A stretch of 64,000 bases of DNA, from positions 248,001 to 312,000 of the forward strand of contig WPDH01000008.1 in assembly GCA_019137255.1 (NCBI GenBank), read 5' to 3'. Of the stretch, positions 34,752 to 45,538 are shown piece by piece (positions within the stretch are counted from its first letter, which is position 1; every line of letters starts with the position of its first letter). The DNA comes from Corinectria fuckeliana (Eukaryota > Ascomycota > Sordariomycetes > Hypocreales > Nectriaceae). The notes under the pieces were generated by a model. It searched no databases and was not told where the DNA came from. It saw only the letters and a program-made list of their open reading frames with translations. The translations under genes were made by a program, and so were the position numbers.

Positions 34752-36470
34752 CTAGTCACCGCAACCACTCCCACACCGAGCCACCACCTCCTGGCCTGAC
34801 GCTCCCGTCTCCAACCTGCAGAAACAGGACGCCTTGATATCAACATCCGCCATCGCAACCGCCGCAGCCAACGGACCCCCGACACCGTCAGCTTCCGCCG
34901 CGCGGCCCAGCCTCCGCAGACACTCGTGGACCCCGTGCAGAGCCCACACGTTGTTCCGGTGCTGCAGCGCGCGCGGCAGCACGTCGCTCATGCCCAGGTC
35001 GGCGCGATACACCTCGAGCGCCTCGTCGACGTGCCCCTGCTCCAGCAGCAGCGCGCCGTACGCGTGCCGCGTGGGCTGCATCCAGCCCCACGGCTCGTCG
35101 TAGGGGAGGCCGTCCTCGCGGCGGATGGCCTGGCCGAGGTGCCGGTACGCGGCGGCCAAGTTGCCCCGGCGGTACTCCAGCTCGCCGGCCAGCATGGACT
35201 CGGCCACGGCGAGGATGTCCTGGCACGTGTTGTTGAAGAGCGTGCGCGAGGGTTGGACGCGGCGCACGGCGCTGCGGAAGAGGCGTTGCTGGTCTTGGGC
35301 TTCTTCGACCCGTCCCGTGGCGGCCAAGGCGACGCCCTTGGCGTAGTGCAGGATTGCCGTGGTGGTCGAGTAGAGGAGCTGGTCCTCGGGGAGGGCCAGG
35401 GCGATGATGTCGTCCCACCGCCCGAACCGAATGCACACGTGAGCGCGCAGCGTCAGGAACGCCTCGACCCAGTCCGCCATGGGCGGCGATTCCACCAGGA
35501 GGAGGCTCCGCGGGATAGACGCCTCCAGCCTCGCCACCGTGTCGAGGGCCACGGCGGACTGGCCGGCAAACATGGCGGCGTAGACGCGGAAGTGGTAGTC
35601 GTGCGAGCGGTAGAGCGTGTAGAAGTTCGCAGGCCCCGCGCGCGCGAGGAACTTCTCGTCGGCGGCCACGGCCCGCGAGTTGGACGCCACGGCCTGCCGG
35701 TAGCGGCCGCACAGCACGTCGAGGTGCGAGGGCATGTGGTGCAGGTGGCCGGCGTCGGGGACGAGCCCGCCGAGGTGACGGGCCACGGGCAGCGCGTCCT
35801 CGGGCGCCGGCGACATCTCCATGAGGTGGATGTACACGTGCAGCAGCCCGGGATGCCGCAGCGCCCCGTCCAGCGCGAGAGCCCCCTCGACGACGGCCTT
35901 GATCTCCAGCGTCCGCGCCCCGTCGGCCGGCGTCCCGCTGCCGAGGTCCCACAGCCGCCAGGGCGTCAGGTTCATCAGCGCGTCGGCGTAGATGGCGACC
36001 ACGTCGAGGTCGTCCGGGAACTCGGCGTACACGGCGCCCATGGCATCCGCAAAGCCCTCGTTCCACGCGCCGCAGTTCGCCGCGGGGCGGTCCTGCGGGT
36101 ACCGCAGCTGCAGCGCCCTGATCAGCGCCCGCTCAACAGGCGTGGCCTCGGCCAGTCGGGCGAGCGCGAGCTGCGCGGCGCTGAAGGCCTTCGCGACGGC
36201 GGCCGCGAGGTCTCGGTCGTCGAAGAAGCTCCATTGCTTGTTGTAGTTGGGCCCGACGGCGTAGGCCAGGCCCCAGTACGCCATTGCGCAGGAGCCATCA
36301 CACGAGATGGCGCGCTCGAAGCAGGCGACCGACTCTTCGTGGTTGAAGGCGTATGCCCACACGAGGCCGCGGTCGAACCACGTCTGGCTCGGCTCGCTGG
36401 CGGTGGTGACTTGGCGGTGATATGTCCCCAGGTCGTAGCCGTAGTCGTCTCTTGCGGATGTCTCCGGCAT
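34752..36470 (-). CDS. Tetratricopeptide-repeat protein, TTC38-like architecture
   Basis: Probably a soluble TPR scaffold of unknown role, 572 residues in one exon with no intron. Seen: helical-pair repeats across most of the length, for example WFDRGLVWAYAFNHEESVAC near residues 31-50 followed by CAMAYWGLAYAVGPNYNKQW, and C-terminally HAYGALLLEQGHVDEALEVY. A conserved central segment, VPDAGHLHHMPSHLDVLCGR, contains three closely spaced histidines. The family is common in bacteria and patchy in fungi. The tail is Cys-rich (SCFCR, RCGSGCGD). GC is very high, unlike the AT-rich island just downstream, and the antisense strand is also open for 529 codons as a composition effect. Lack of introns and the family distribution make bacterial ancestry possible but unproven. 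Confidence 0.8.
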   Translation of the reverse strand: MPETSARDDYGYDLGTYHRQVTTASEPSQTWFDRGLVWAYAFNHEESVACFERAISCDGSCAMAYWGLAYAVGPNYNKQWSFFDDRDLAAAVAKAFSAAQLALARLAEATPVERALIRALQLRYPQDRPAANCGAWNEGFADAMGAVYAEFPDDLDVVAIYADALMNLTPWRLWDLGSGTPADGARTLEIKAVVEGALALDGALRHPGLLHVYIHLMEMSPAPEDALPVARHLGGLVPDAGHLHHMPSHLDVLCGRYRQAVASNSRAVAADEKFLARAGPANFYTLYRSHDYHFRVYAAMFAGQSAVALDTVARLEASIPRSLLLVESPPMADWVEAFLTLRAHVCIRFGRWDDIIALALPEDQLLYSTTTAILHYAKGVALAATGRVEEAQDQQRLFRSAVRRVQPSRTLFNNTCQDILAVAESMLAGELEYRRGNLAAAYRHLGQAIRREDGLPYDEPWGWMQPTRHAYGALLLEQGHVDEALEVYRADLGMSDVLPRALQHRNNVWALHGVHECLRRLGRAAEADGVGGPLAAAVAMADVDIKASCFCRLETGASGQEVVARCGSGCGD

Positions 36471-37075
36471 TGTAATAGAGCTGAGAAGAGTCGCTATGCT
36501 GGGAGACGTATATAACTACGCAGTGTCAGTAGAACCACCTCGATAAGTCAATGAGCGTCTAGGTGGAGCAGCGGATAATCGCATTGGCTGAGAGCTAAGA
36601 GCCGAGGCATTCAATCATTGGATAGACCTGACAAAGACTCGCATGCATCCAGAGAGTCCTCAGCTACACAAGAATATCGCTTTACAATAACTCTTCGGTG
36701 GTCTTTGCGACTTCATAGTATTTATTAGATGGCAGGCCTTGGTGTATAAGATCATAAACCAGATTTATATGGCATTAATCTTATACCTCAAAGCCATACA
36801 CAGATAGACTTACAACACCGCCTATAGTATCGGTTCGCAATACTCACACAGACCAATCCAACTCGCAACGACAATGCTAACCAGAGACGCCTACCCTCAT
36901 GCTTTAGTCCTTTTCCCCCACGTTTCCCTTGGGCTCTCTTTGCAATTGTATCAAGACCCTACCGTGGTATATCCTTCGTATAATATGTCGCGCCCTTGTT
37001 TTCGTGATTGTTGTGTGTTCATGATTAACCAATCTTCCATCTTCGTGACCCATCTCGGCACTCCGTGTTGGTGGT
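36471..37075. other. Intergenic spacer
   Basis: The TPR gene promoter and the 3' flank of the MFS gene. It is moderately AT-rich between 36715 and 36830. No gene was seen. Confidence 0.4.
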
Positions 37076-38522
37076 CTAGAGAGCAGCTCTCCAGCTCTTC
37101 CACCCCAGCAGACTTACCTTGGCCCAAGCCAGGGCAATGACGGAACCCACATACACGGCACCCGTCATCACGATGAGGCCCGAGTACGACCCGTCGTTGA
37201 CCTGGACCACGCTGCCGCCCACAGGGATACCAATCAAGCAGGCAAAGGACACGACCGTGTACGTGGTGGCGTAGTAGCGCCCGTACTCCTGCGTCTTGCA
37301 GAGCCTGCCGATGCACACGGGCGCAATGGCAATGCTCGTCCCGCTCGCGAACCCGAAGAGCACCGCGAAGAAGATGACGCCGCCTGTCGTGTGGCCCAAG
37401 GGCAGCCAGATGCACAGCGTCGCCACGATGGAGAGGACCACGGCGAGGATGCTGACGTTGTACGGGCCGATGACGTCGGCGTAGTAGCCCGGGAGGACTC
37501 GTCCGACGACCGACCCGGCGTTCATGATGGGGATGAGGTTGTAAGAAAGGTCCCGGCCGAAGCCTTGGTTGAGGGCGTAGGTCGACATGTAGCCGAGCGG
37601 GATGAACAGCGAGAACTCGAGCAGGAAGATGCCAATGGTGGTGAGGAGGAAGGGGAGGCTCCTGAAGATGCGGATGTCCGGGTGCGCGGTGGCGTTCTGC
37701 GCCGGAGGGAGACGAGACCGGATGAGGCAGATGCCGGCCATGCTGCACAACAAGCAGATGAGGGCAATGACACGCGTTGCCCAGGCGTACCCGATCTTCT
37801 CAATCAGCGAGCTGAGCATGAGGGGGTAGATGATACCGCCCAGGCCACCAGCAGTGGACGCGATACCTGTGGCCAGACCGCGGCGGGCCTTGAAGAAGTG
37901 GCCGACGGCTGCAATCGAGGGGGTGAAGAGAAGCGAGCTTCCGAAGCCACAGAGGAGTCCAAAGGCGACGATGAAGTGCCATAGTTCTGTGAGAGATTAG
38001 CAGGCGCGGCGAGGGCATCTATCTACTTGTAGGGGTTCCTGGAGAGTGAGACCTACGTGTACAGAAACTCATAAAGATCATGCCGCCGACGGTGAAGACG
38101 GAGCCGGCGATGACGAGCCACTTGGGACCGTACTTGTCGAAGACGGGGCCGATGTAGACGCCGCAGAAGAAGGCCAGGAAGGTGTAGATGGAGAAGACCC
38201 ATCCGACGGTGCCCTCGCTATAGTCCTTGAGCTGGTTCTCGAGCACGTAGGCCTGGAAGGTACCGAGGGTGTTCATTAGTCCCAGCGAAGCGAAGAGGGC
38301 GAACCACGAACCCGCGACCACAGACCACGCTTGGAAGCCGCCCTCGGGGTAGGTTTCTTCGAACGAAGCCGCGTTGGAGGCTACAGTTGCGTGCTTCTCG
38401 AGGTCGACCGTGGTACCGTGGGCGTCTGGGGCCAAGTCGGCCGTGTTGCTGTTGTCCATCTCGTTGATGGAGTTTTCGCCGTCATCGTGGAGAGCACGAG
38501 AGTTGACCTGGTGACAATCCAT
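37076..38522 (-). CDS. MFS transporter, monocarboxylate-porter (MCT) type
   Basis: Plasma-membrane transporter of the fungal monocarboxylate-permease-like group, 458 residues. Two exons: 38522-38057 and 37986-37076. The 70-nt intron (38056-37987) has a GTAGGT donor, a CTAAT branch and a CACAG acceptor, phase 1. Seen: hydrophilic N-terminus, then PEGGFQAWSVVAGSWFALFA, the group's signature entry to TM1. Also LGTFQAYVLENQL, GPVFDKYGPKWL (motif A position), FFKARRGLATGIASTAGGLG and GRVLPGYYADVIGPYNV, with about 12 membrane segments. A GTAAGT near 37115 could be a donor, but reading through gives a normal family ending (GWKSWRAAL), so no second intron is called. Substrate unknown. The downstream neighbour on the same strand is the TPR gene. 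Confidence 0.88.
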
Positions 38523-39220
38523 GGCTGTTGAGTCGAACTGTATAGAGTTTCGGCTTCAGTGTCCTGTTTTCCTTTCAAGACGTGCCCATCACGGTCAGTA
38601 AAGTAATGATTTTTCCTTCCTTTACCCCAGTCTCTCGGAGGGGGGCGTTCCCCAGGGATCGGCCCAGATATAGTGTGGTCGGGGTTCGGCGCGGTCCCGA
38701 GAGCCAAGGATTCAAAGACGGGCCCCGTTCTCGGAGGGCGCTTGACCCAAGTTAAAAAGAGGTAATGAAAACTCATGATTTGCTCGGCCCTCGCGTTTTT
38801 CTCGTCTACTCCACCTCGACCGGTTCGCGGATACTTGCGGGTATACGACTTACGACTTGTAGGCCTAGGTCGTCGTAATATTTGTTCGTTGAGAGCGGCT
38901 CTTTCGCTGGATTGGTCCGTGATGCAGAGTCACCTTTTTTCAATGGACCAGTCCATTCCATCCTAACGAGGCCCTTCCAATGGATCGTTTCCCCGGGTTC
39001 CATCAGCCGTCGTGACGCTGACTAGCACAAGAGTCACATTGCCCACATGCTCAAGCTCGCAATCTCTTGCCAGCTTCGTCCTGATAAGTTGGCTTGCTGT
39101 ACGCTGCACATTGTATCCTGCATCCTGCACGCTTCTGTCCATGTGCATTGCGCCGCACCGGCCTCGAATTGCAAATTGCATTAGCCCTTGACGTCTTTGA
39201 CTAACCTTGATTATTCATTC
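38523..39220. promoter_or_regulatory. Spacer: MFS promoter and WBP11 3' flank
   Basis: About 0.7 kb. It contains a stem-like CTTTTTTCAATGG segment near 38933 and CGG/CCG-rich patches that could bind Zn2Cys6 factors. No gene was seen. Confidence 0.35.
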
Positions 39221-40110
39221 TCAGCCCTCCTCGTCCTCCACATCCTCCATTGTCACTTTTTGCAAAGATGGTTGGGCTGTCGTAGACGTCGTCGGTGTTG
39301 GTCCCGTTGATGCCTCACCGCTCTTCTCGCCTCTCTTCAAATAGCCTTCCTTCTCCAGTCTGTCTGCCTCCTCCGGCTCCATCAGCCCACCATGTCCTTG
39401 GCCCTTGTCCATCTTCATCTTGACCGCGGTCGGCACAAACGCCGACACGGCTTCTTTCCTGAGATCCCGCACTATCGGCTTCGCCTCGTAGACCGTCTTG
39501 GACTCGACGACTGGCGCTTCTCTCCTTGGTGCATCGCCCTGCTCCTCTTGCTGCCTTGCTGCCATCTCTGCATTCCGCTTTGCGCGTCGCTCCGAGTACC
39601 ACTTGTCCAGCACCTCCTTCGGGATAGGGGGTGGCGTGTCTCGAGGCATAGGGATATTCCTGACTTCGTCCGGGACGTCTTCATCGCTGGTAGTCGCGTC
39701 GTGCGATCCCCTCCTCCTCTTGCCCAGCACGCCAGACCCAGAGTCGCCATCTCGGTCTCGGTTCCAACTTCGTGAAAACGACGGCGCCTTGTCACCCAGT
39801 GTTTCTCTCGCCTTTTTCACAGCCCGGAGCTCCTTCTCCAGCCCTTCTAGCGTCTGCTCCTCGTGTTTTGTAATCTTTCCGCCGCTCGTTGTGATTGCTT
39901 TCAGGTCGTCGATCTGCTTCTGCAGTCGCTCAGGGTTCTTTCGTGCTAGCTGCTCATTGCGACGTCCTTGTAACTCTGCTTTGCCTAGGCCCGCGTGTTA
40001 GAATTCGCCAGAATTCGCTGGAGAGGAACATACACACCCTTTTTGATGGCTTTGGCCTTGTCAGCTTTGCGCTGGGCTTGCACGGGATTGTAGTTCTTTT
40101 CCTTGGCCAT
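39221..40110 (-). CDS. WBP11/SAF1-family splicing factor
   Basis: Nuclear protein of the WW-domain-binding-protein-11 family, linked to the spliceosome in animals. Two exons: 40110-40038 and 39984-39221, 278 residues. The 53-nt intron (40037-39985) has GTGTGT as donor, a CTAAC branch and a CCTAG acceptor. Seen: the conserved N-terminal block MAKEKNYNPVQAQRKADKAK, then KAELQGRRNEQLARKNPERL, which spans the intron-exon border and supports the model. A coiled coil follows, then a Pro motif (PRDTPPPIPKEV) and an acidic C-terminus (MEDVEDEEG). It is much shorter than the animal protein, which carries long Pro-rich tails. Short C-terminal KP-type repeats are absent. Confidence 0.88.
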
Positions 40111-41418
40111 CTTTGCCACTACACGAAACCTTGTGTGGAGGTTCTTTCGTAAAAGCTTTGTCGACAGTCGGGATACCGTTACAGCAGTTAATCGCACGCG
40201 AATGTGGAGAGTGAGTCGAAGTCGTGCGAAGCGTTCCGAAGCAAGCTGAGAAGGATGCAGCCCGGAGCTTGGATCCACGCGATGACTAATCGACACGGCG
40301 CCTCAGGTTTACTACCCTGTAGATATTCGTACTTGATGCCCAGACTTTAAATATTCCTCGACCTGGACAATGGTAAGGGGAACGCCTATGTCAGTTTCTT
40401 TATTCTGGAGCGCAAAGAACTATCTAAGAGGCGCCGCAGGCAGCTAAGAAAAATTTCAATAGCCTGTCGTTCCAATTGAATGAAAGTGGGAGTGTTAACA
40501 GCATACTTGGGACTCCTAAGGGCAGATTACCACAAGGGACGACGACCAGATACTCGTCGTGGAGTTTACGAAGGGCTGTTTGTGTGTATATATCGCCTTT
40601 TGCAGAAGGACCACTCTGTATCAGTGTCTTGATGTCTTCGTAGGACCTTTTACGGTCGGGCCTTGGCTAGTCTCGCAGCCCAGCGGCTTGGGAGAATAAC
40701 AAGGGAGCAGCTGGAGTCGCAGAAGGCGATTGGGATGTTGCCGCACTGTGTAGAGCGGCGTCTCAAATTCAAAGACGGACTAGCTGAGCAGTATCTAGAT
40801 GGATACCTTTGGGGGTTATCTATCATAAACGGGCTCATGACCTTTTCCTAGGGCCAGCCGCTCTGCTTCTCTATTACTGCGTTTCTGCCTCAAACACCCA
40901 AGACGCTCAGCCCGCTCATAATGCTTAACAGCACGCCGATCTAAGGCCTCATCTGAGTCTAAATGAGCTTACGATGAATTCGGGTGACTGAATAACCCGT
41001 CAACGGCCGGAGCAGATGCCGTGCCGGATCCATAGTGAAGATGGTTACTTTGATGAGGAGGAAAACACACCCCACGAACAACACAACAGAAGCTGCCCTC
41101 GAGTGATTTAGAGAAGAGGAGGGTCAGAGAGGGAGAACGGGACCAATTTCGTGACTGTCTTTCTGTCGCCACGTTTGGCTAGTTGATAACAAAGAGAGAG
41201 AGAGAGGGAGAAGGTTCCAGACCACCTAATCAGAGAGAATACAACACACACGATAAGAGGAAAACCCTTACTTAGGCACAAATGAACAATTCAAATTGAA
41301 CGTCTGACTGACTGAAGATGGTGCTCCCGCTCCGGCTTTATTGAAAGAACCACACCTATTTTGACTGACAACCCCGCACATGACTCTCGGTGCCCAATGG
41401 CCATTCGTCCTTATCACA
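40111..41418. other. Gene-poor segment with possible coding relic
   Basis: A 62-codon stretch on + (40663-40851, no ATG) and a minus-strand segment near 40955-40857 (encoding DRRAVKHYERAERLGCLRQK) both look protein-like but are isolated and bounded by stops. A GA dinucleotide run lies at 41192-41208. Nothing here supports a functional gene. Confidence 0.35.
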
Positions 41419-42664
41419 TCACTCTCCTATCGATATCCCCCGTTGCAACGCGAAAGCGCCGATAAAGTTGGCAAGCTTCTCTGCATCCTCGAGAGGAACC
41501 GAGTTATAATTACTCGCTCAATTCCTCGCAGGTCACGGTGACCTCTAAGCCCAGTTAGCCCCAGGGCAGCACCTTCCTTCAAAAAAGCTCCTTAATTCTA
41601 AAGCAGATATTAACACGTAACTACACTTGTCTTATTGGGAGTAATCTCATAGATGTCAGGATAGGCCTCGGTGGCTCTATAGATGAGTTGAGCCTTCTCC
41701 TTGGATATAGCTTGCTATCCTTAGACTTTGTCAGGATACTATAGCAGCAGCCTCTTTAGAACCCGACCCGCGATACTACACTATGGAGACTCAATTAGTT
41801 TGAAGATTATCTCGGAAGAGTACACTTACTCAAAGATGCTTAGTGTATTATATTAGTGGCTATTGTTCTTGGTAATAATCTTATACGCGAAGATACGAGG
41901 CGGAATAGGTAGAGCCAGTTGTCTCATCAAGGCTGCAGAAGGCTGCTGTAGAAAGCTCCTCTTAATGATACCAACATTTACCAGTCGATCCTAGGTTTTT
42001 CTGGGCGCCGAAGAAGATAGTTGAGAAGTTATATATCGGGATCTTCCTTGAAAATGTTGGAGTTCATATTGGCAACGAAAATTGGTCCATCAGGCCCCGG
42101 CTTGAGGGACTGGGAAATCGGGAACTCGACGCCCACAGTAATAGACCATGGCAGCGCTCCGAGAAAAGCTCTAGGTACTCATCCGGGACAGTTCCAAACT
42201 TGCCGCTGTTCGTCCTACGGCTGTCCGCCACAATATTGACATGCTCCGAGCCAAAGAGTCGCTCAGCCGCTACCTTTTATGACCAGCCACCAGTGATGAT
42301 ATAGTCGATCTTGAAGTTCTTCACGGCTGACTTAAACTCTAGGACTGAGCTATCATCTAAACCGACCTCCTTGTGTTTGCAGGCAACCCAAGAGCTGACA
42401 AAGTTATAGGCCACAGCGGAGAACTCTCCTGAACCACCGCCCTGCATAAAGAGGACTTATAGTCGTCTGGAATATCAAGGTAGGAGGCCAGACCAGCTTT
42501 GGCCTCATTGATAATAGTAGTAGTTATCTTCGACCGGTGCGAGTGCTCGGCGGCTAGACTAGTATCGCGATAGTTGACAAGAGCCTTAACAGCATCCACG
42601 AGGACGTCAGTAGACAGCAAAGCTGGGCCTGCACAGAATAGGTGATGTCTGATCTGGAGGGCAT
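41419..42664 (-). pseudogene. Degenerate phosphoserine aminotransferase (serC/SER1 type)
   Basis: A full-length but broken copy of the serine-pathway enzyme that transaminates 3-phosphohydroxypyruvate. Seen on the minus strand, in order: ATG at 42664 followed by PSRSDITY, a frame change, then CAGPALLSTDVL and AEHSHRSK. A second frame change precedes GGGSGEFSAVAYNFVSSWVA, the PLP-site region. Then IDYIITGGWS with an in-frame stop, NSGKFGTVPDEY, GVEFP, GPIFVANMNSN, FGAQKNLGSTG, and LPIPPRIFAYKIITKNNS. A recognisable intron follows (41829-41781, GTAAGT to CATAG). After it come several stops, AQLIYRATEAYPDIYEITPN, LGLTGLRGHR, and the end ASNYNSVPLEDAEKLANF. At least four frame disruptions and several stops rule out function. 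A kept intron means DNA-level duplication, not retrocopying. Confidence 0.9.
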
Positions 42665-43879
42665 GGCGTATATGGAATCGCATCGGCCTAGGTCTGTTGA
42701 GGTTTGAGTATCTCATTGATGGAAGACCGACCGCTGGAGGATCCTGTTGGTATCACTTGATCTGTTAACAAATCCCTTCGAGTCACAAATCAACCACGTC
42801 CCCCAGTCACATCAGCCAGTCCAAAGCGAAAGGCATTCATCCATCAACCTGAAACCCGGATATTAACCACATGAACGTTCACGAGGTCGTCTTTAGTATC
42901 CAAAGAGTAGGGATTACTCGAGACACAATTGTCCTAGTCTATTATGTATCGACCTGAGACCCGAGACTCCATGGACGGTTTTTGGAATCAGCTGGCTATT
43001 TTGGTTTTCTGCCACCCGACGAGAACTCCATACCGATGGTAAATATCCCCCGCCCTCATCTATCTGATCCACTGCCGGGAAGCAGGTCGTTTCCTTTAGT
43101 CGGGTAAAATCAGTTAATACCCCTATAACTCAGTCTCGGCACGGAAGAGTGTAAGTCCGGCCTCCAAGCACTCAGCTTTACCCCCAGGCAGGCATCGGAT
43201 CTCATTCACTTGGTGTATGTACTTCGTACTTACATGCTATGGTTTGCCCAAGGACCAATAGACCCGTAGATCTATGCCTCTTCTATTATCTCCCACAGCG
43301 CGGATAAGCAAGAGCCATGCAACCAACAACTATGTGGAAGGGCTTGACGTGGCTGCCTGTCCAAGAGCCAGTCAGTCGCCCTAGAACAGGCCTCTCGCAT
43401 ATGCAATCAGCAACCTTGTTGGTGTTGCCGACCGGCTCAGCTAAGATGTAATCCTTGGCAAACCGGTGTAGAGTTATCGACTGACATCACATGTGACGTG
43501 CAGCGGGACAGTGAACGTGTGCTGCCACACTGCATTGCGTTGTGTAGCATTTCCCTCGTCGGAACCATGACTTCGTTGGTCTGTAGCCCTGTAGATTAGA
43601 ACGTGTTTTTGACTAGTAGATAGAAGGAACCAATGAGGCTCCAAGACACAAGTATCTCTGTCGTTAATGTAGCTTGATAGCCGTGTCATTGAAACTCCGT
43701 CCGTGGCCAGCTGGACAGGCCTACAACAGTGCCGAGAGACCAGCTCAACGACAACGTAATACCCGGTAACCTGTTAGCAGAAGTTTCAAATTACAACTCG
43801 TAGAAAGACCCCTTGAACCATGCAAAGCAAGAGGCTGCGAAGAACGCCAAACGCCGGTCCCCTTGGTCCTCCCCTAAAA
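42665..43879. other. Intergenic region, no gene recognised
   Basis: Flank of the aminotransferase relic and 3' side of the membrane-protein gene. Only short frames are seen. No transposon ends were found. Confidence 0.4.
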
Positions 43880-44941
43880 TCAAATCTTGTTGTCCCCCAT
43901 ACTGAACCGCGCCCCCCTCCACTTCTCCAGGCGTATACTCTCCATCCCTAGCGTCTCGGGCGGCGATACCGGGCTCTGCAGGCGTTCCACAGGCCTAGGC
44001 GGCGGCGGCGGCACAAAGTGCCTTCGGCTCAGCCCGCGCTCGATCGCGTTGTCGTCGGTACTGCTCGGCGGAGACGGCGGCAGCGGCCGTTCGGGGAAGG
44101 ATGAAGAAGCCATCGAGTTCGTGTAGTTGCGCGGCATGGGCGAGTGCATCGTGTCGCGAAGCAGCTCCATGCCCAGCGTGCTCATCGAGGAGCCGGAGCC
44201 TCGATGCGACCGCGGTGAGCAGAGAGGCGGGAACTGCTGCTGCTGCTGCTGCTGTTGTGGTGTTGACGGCGCGGGCGAGAGCTGCGGCGACGGGGGCCCC
44301 TGGAGATCACCCCAGGCCCCCGGCTTGATGTCGACCTGCTCAGCAGCCTCGGGAGGAACCGCCGGGCCCGGGAGCGGCGTTGTCGGATGGCTTTGGGCCA
44401 CGGGGGTCCTGTACCCGAAGGAAGGGTCCGAGGCGATGGATGCTGAGTCGACGTCAGTGCGAGCGACAAGGCTCTTGCAAAAAGGGCTGTGGCGACCAAG
44501 CGAGGCACGTATCCCGAGCAGTGCCCCCCCGAAGCTCGTCTTGTTCTCCTGCAAGTCCGGACCGGGTTGGTTCGCTTCGGGGCTGTTTCCTATCTGGCGT
44601 CGTGGCTGTTGCTGTGCCAGATGCTGTTTGTAAATCCTGAAGCAGATGAAAAATGTCAGGCTAAGCATAATGCCAGCGGCGATACTACCACCGGCGACGG
44701 CTCCCGTATTGCTTCCTTCTTCGGAATGCCTGCGGACATGCACGATATTCATCCTGTCCGTCAGCTTGCCGGAGAGCTGGCTCCCTTGGTACATGGTCTT
44801 GGTTCTTATTCCCTCCCGCGCCTCGTCTCTTATATGCATTGGCCCGGCACCCGCCGAGCCAAAGGCTGTCAAGGCTAGGAGACGGAAAAGAAGGCACCTC
44901 GAGGGGAACGGCGGCATGACGGTCGATCGATCGGTCTGCAT
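43880..44941 (-). CDS. Single-pass membrane protein, signal peptide plus disordered tail
   Basis: Hypothetical type I membrane protein, 353 residues, single exon. ATG 44941 is the first in frame; an alternative ATG at 44917 lies eight codons on, directly before a signal sequence (residues about 12-33, CLLFRLLALTAFGSAGAG). Then a short extracellular part (34-79), one membrane helix (80-104, GAVAGGSIAAGIMLSLTFFI), a basic stop-transfer (FRIYKQH), and a long cytosolic tail rich in Pro, Ser and Gln. The tail includes a run of eight Q encoded by CAG repeats (about 44240-44263) and poly-Pro (PPPPPPRP). The architecture recalls fungal wall-stress-sensor-like or adhesin-like membrane proteins, but no family is recognised and the Ser/Thr-rich ectodomain of true sensors is short here. 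Confidence 0.65.
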   Translation of the reverse strand: MQTDRSTVMPPFPSRCLLFRLLALTAFGSAGAGPMHIRDEAREGIRTKTMYQGSQLSGKLTDRMNIVHVRRHSEEGSNTGAVAGGSIAAGIMLSLTFFICFRIYKQHLAQQQPRRQIGNSPEANQPGPDLQENKTSFGGALLGIRASLGRHSPFCKSLVARTDVDSASIASDPSFGYRTPVAQSHPTTPLPGPAVPPEAAEQVDIKPGAWGDLQGPPSPQLSPAPSTPQQQQQQQQFPPLCSPRSHRGSGSSMSTLGMELLRDTMHSPMPRNYTNSMASSSFPERPLPPSPPSSTDDNAIERGLSRRHFVPPPPPRPVERLQSPVSPPETLGMESIRLEKWRGARFSMGDNKI

Positions 44942-45477
44942 GGCTCGTGAGGGGCCGTGAATATCTGGAAGGCTGGCATCGAGTCCGTGGCAAAGGGGAG
45001 CTTCGACGAAACATTTAAGTATCACGAACACGGTTCGGTACTCGGTGATGGACGGGCGAGGGTAGCATCGATTCGGTTACGTCGACAAAGGGACCTTTTG
45101 TCCAGCAACATAGTTCCTTTGAGGCACCTCCCGGTGAACCTCATCATGCCTCATCCTGGATGTGCCTCGTACCCGAAGGCTCCCAAAGGATAAGCAGTCC
45201 AGCTTGTTCCCCATGTATGTTTCGATCGGTCCGTGTCGACGCTTCGCCGCTTCGCGGCTCGTTCAATGACGTTGTGGAGGCGGAACAAAGGCCATGCTTT
45301 GACCGACATCCTCAAAGTGACGGGAGGATCGAGGCCACCATGGGTCTCGTTTTTAGAACAAGAGCATTTCGGGTTTGAGCTTCCCTTTCAAAGAGCAAGG
45401 AGCAGCTTCATCTGTACGAGCACAATACAGCCTCACAAGGCGCGAGATAATTGAAGAAGGGAGGGGGGGGGCACATA
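44942..45477. promoter_or_regulatory. Promoter side of the membrane-protein gene
   Basis: About 0.5 kb ending at the target site of the first transposon relic. G9 run at 45463-45471. No gene was seen. Confidence 0.35.
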
Positions 45478-45486
45478 GAGGCAGAT
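45478..45486. repeat. Target-site duplication, left, MULE copy 1
   Basis: GAGGCAGAT immediately before the left inverted repeat, repeated exactly at 48165-48173. A 9-bp duplication is typical of Mutator-like insertion. Confidence 0.85.
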
Positions 45487-45538
45487 GGGTTTGGTTATAG
45501 AGCATACAACTTTACCTAGCGAGCATACATTGTGGCTT
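45487..45538 (+). repeat. Left terminal inverted repeat, MULE copy 1
   Basis: Begins GGGTTTGGTTATAGAGC. The first 44 bases are identical to the reverse complement of the right end, then one 1-nt indel. Two AGCATAC boxes at 45501-45507 and 45522-45528. It is not visibly RIP-mutated. Confidence 0.9.

Noticed and set aside
34926..36515. 529-codon open frame on the + strand opposite the TPR gene
   Set aside because: It is a shadow of GC-biased codon use; the translation is Arg/Gly/Val-rich without domains, whereas the minus frame has clear TPR helices.
37076..37120. A final intron in the MCT-type transporter starting at the GTAAGT near 37115
   Set aside because: Reading through gives a normal C-terminus (GWKSWRAAL and stop), and no acceptor downstream leads to a better family ending.
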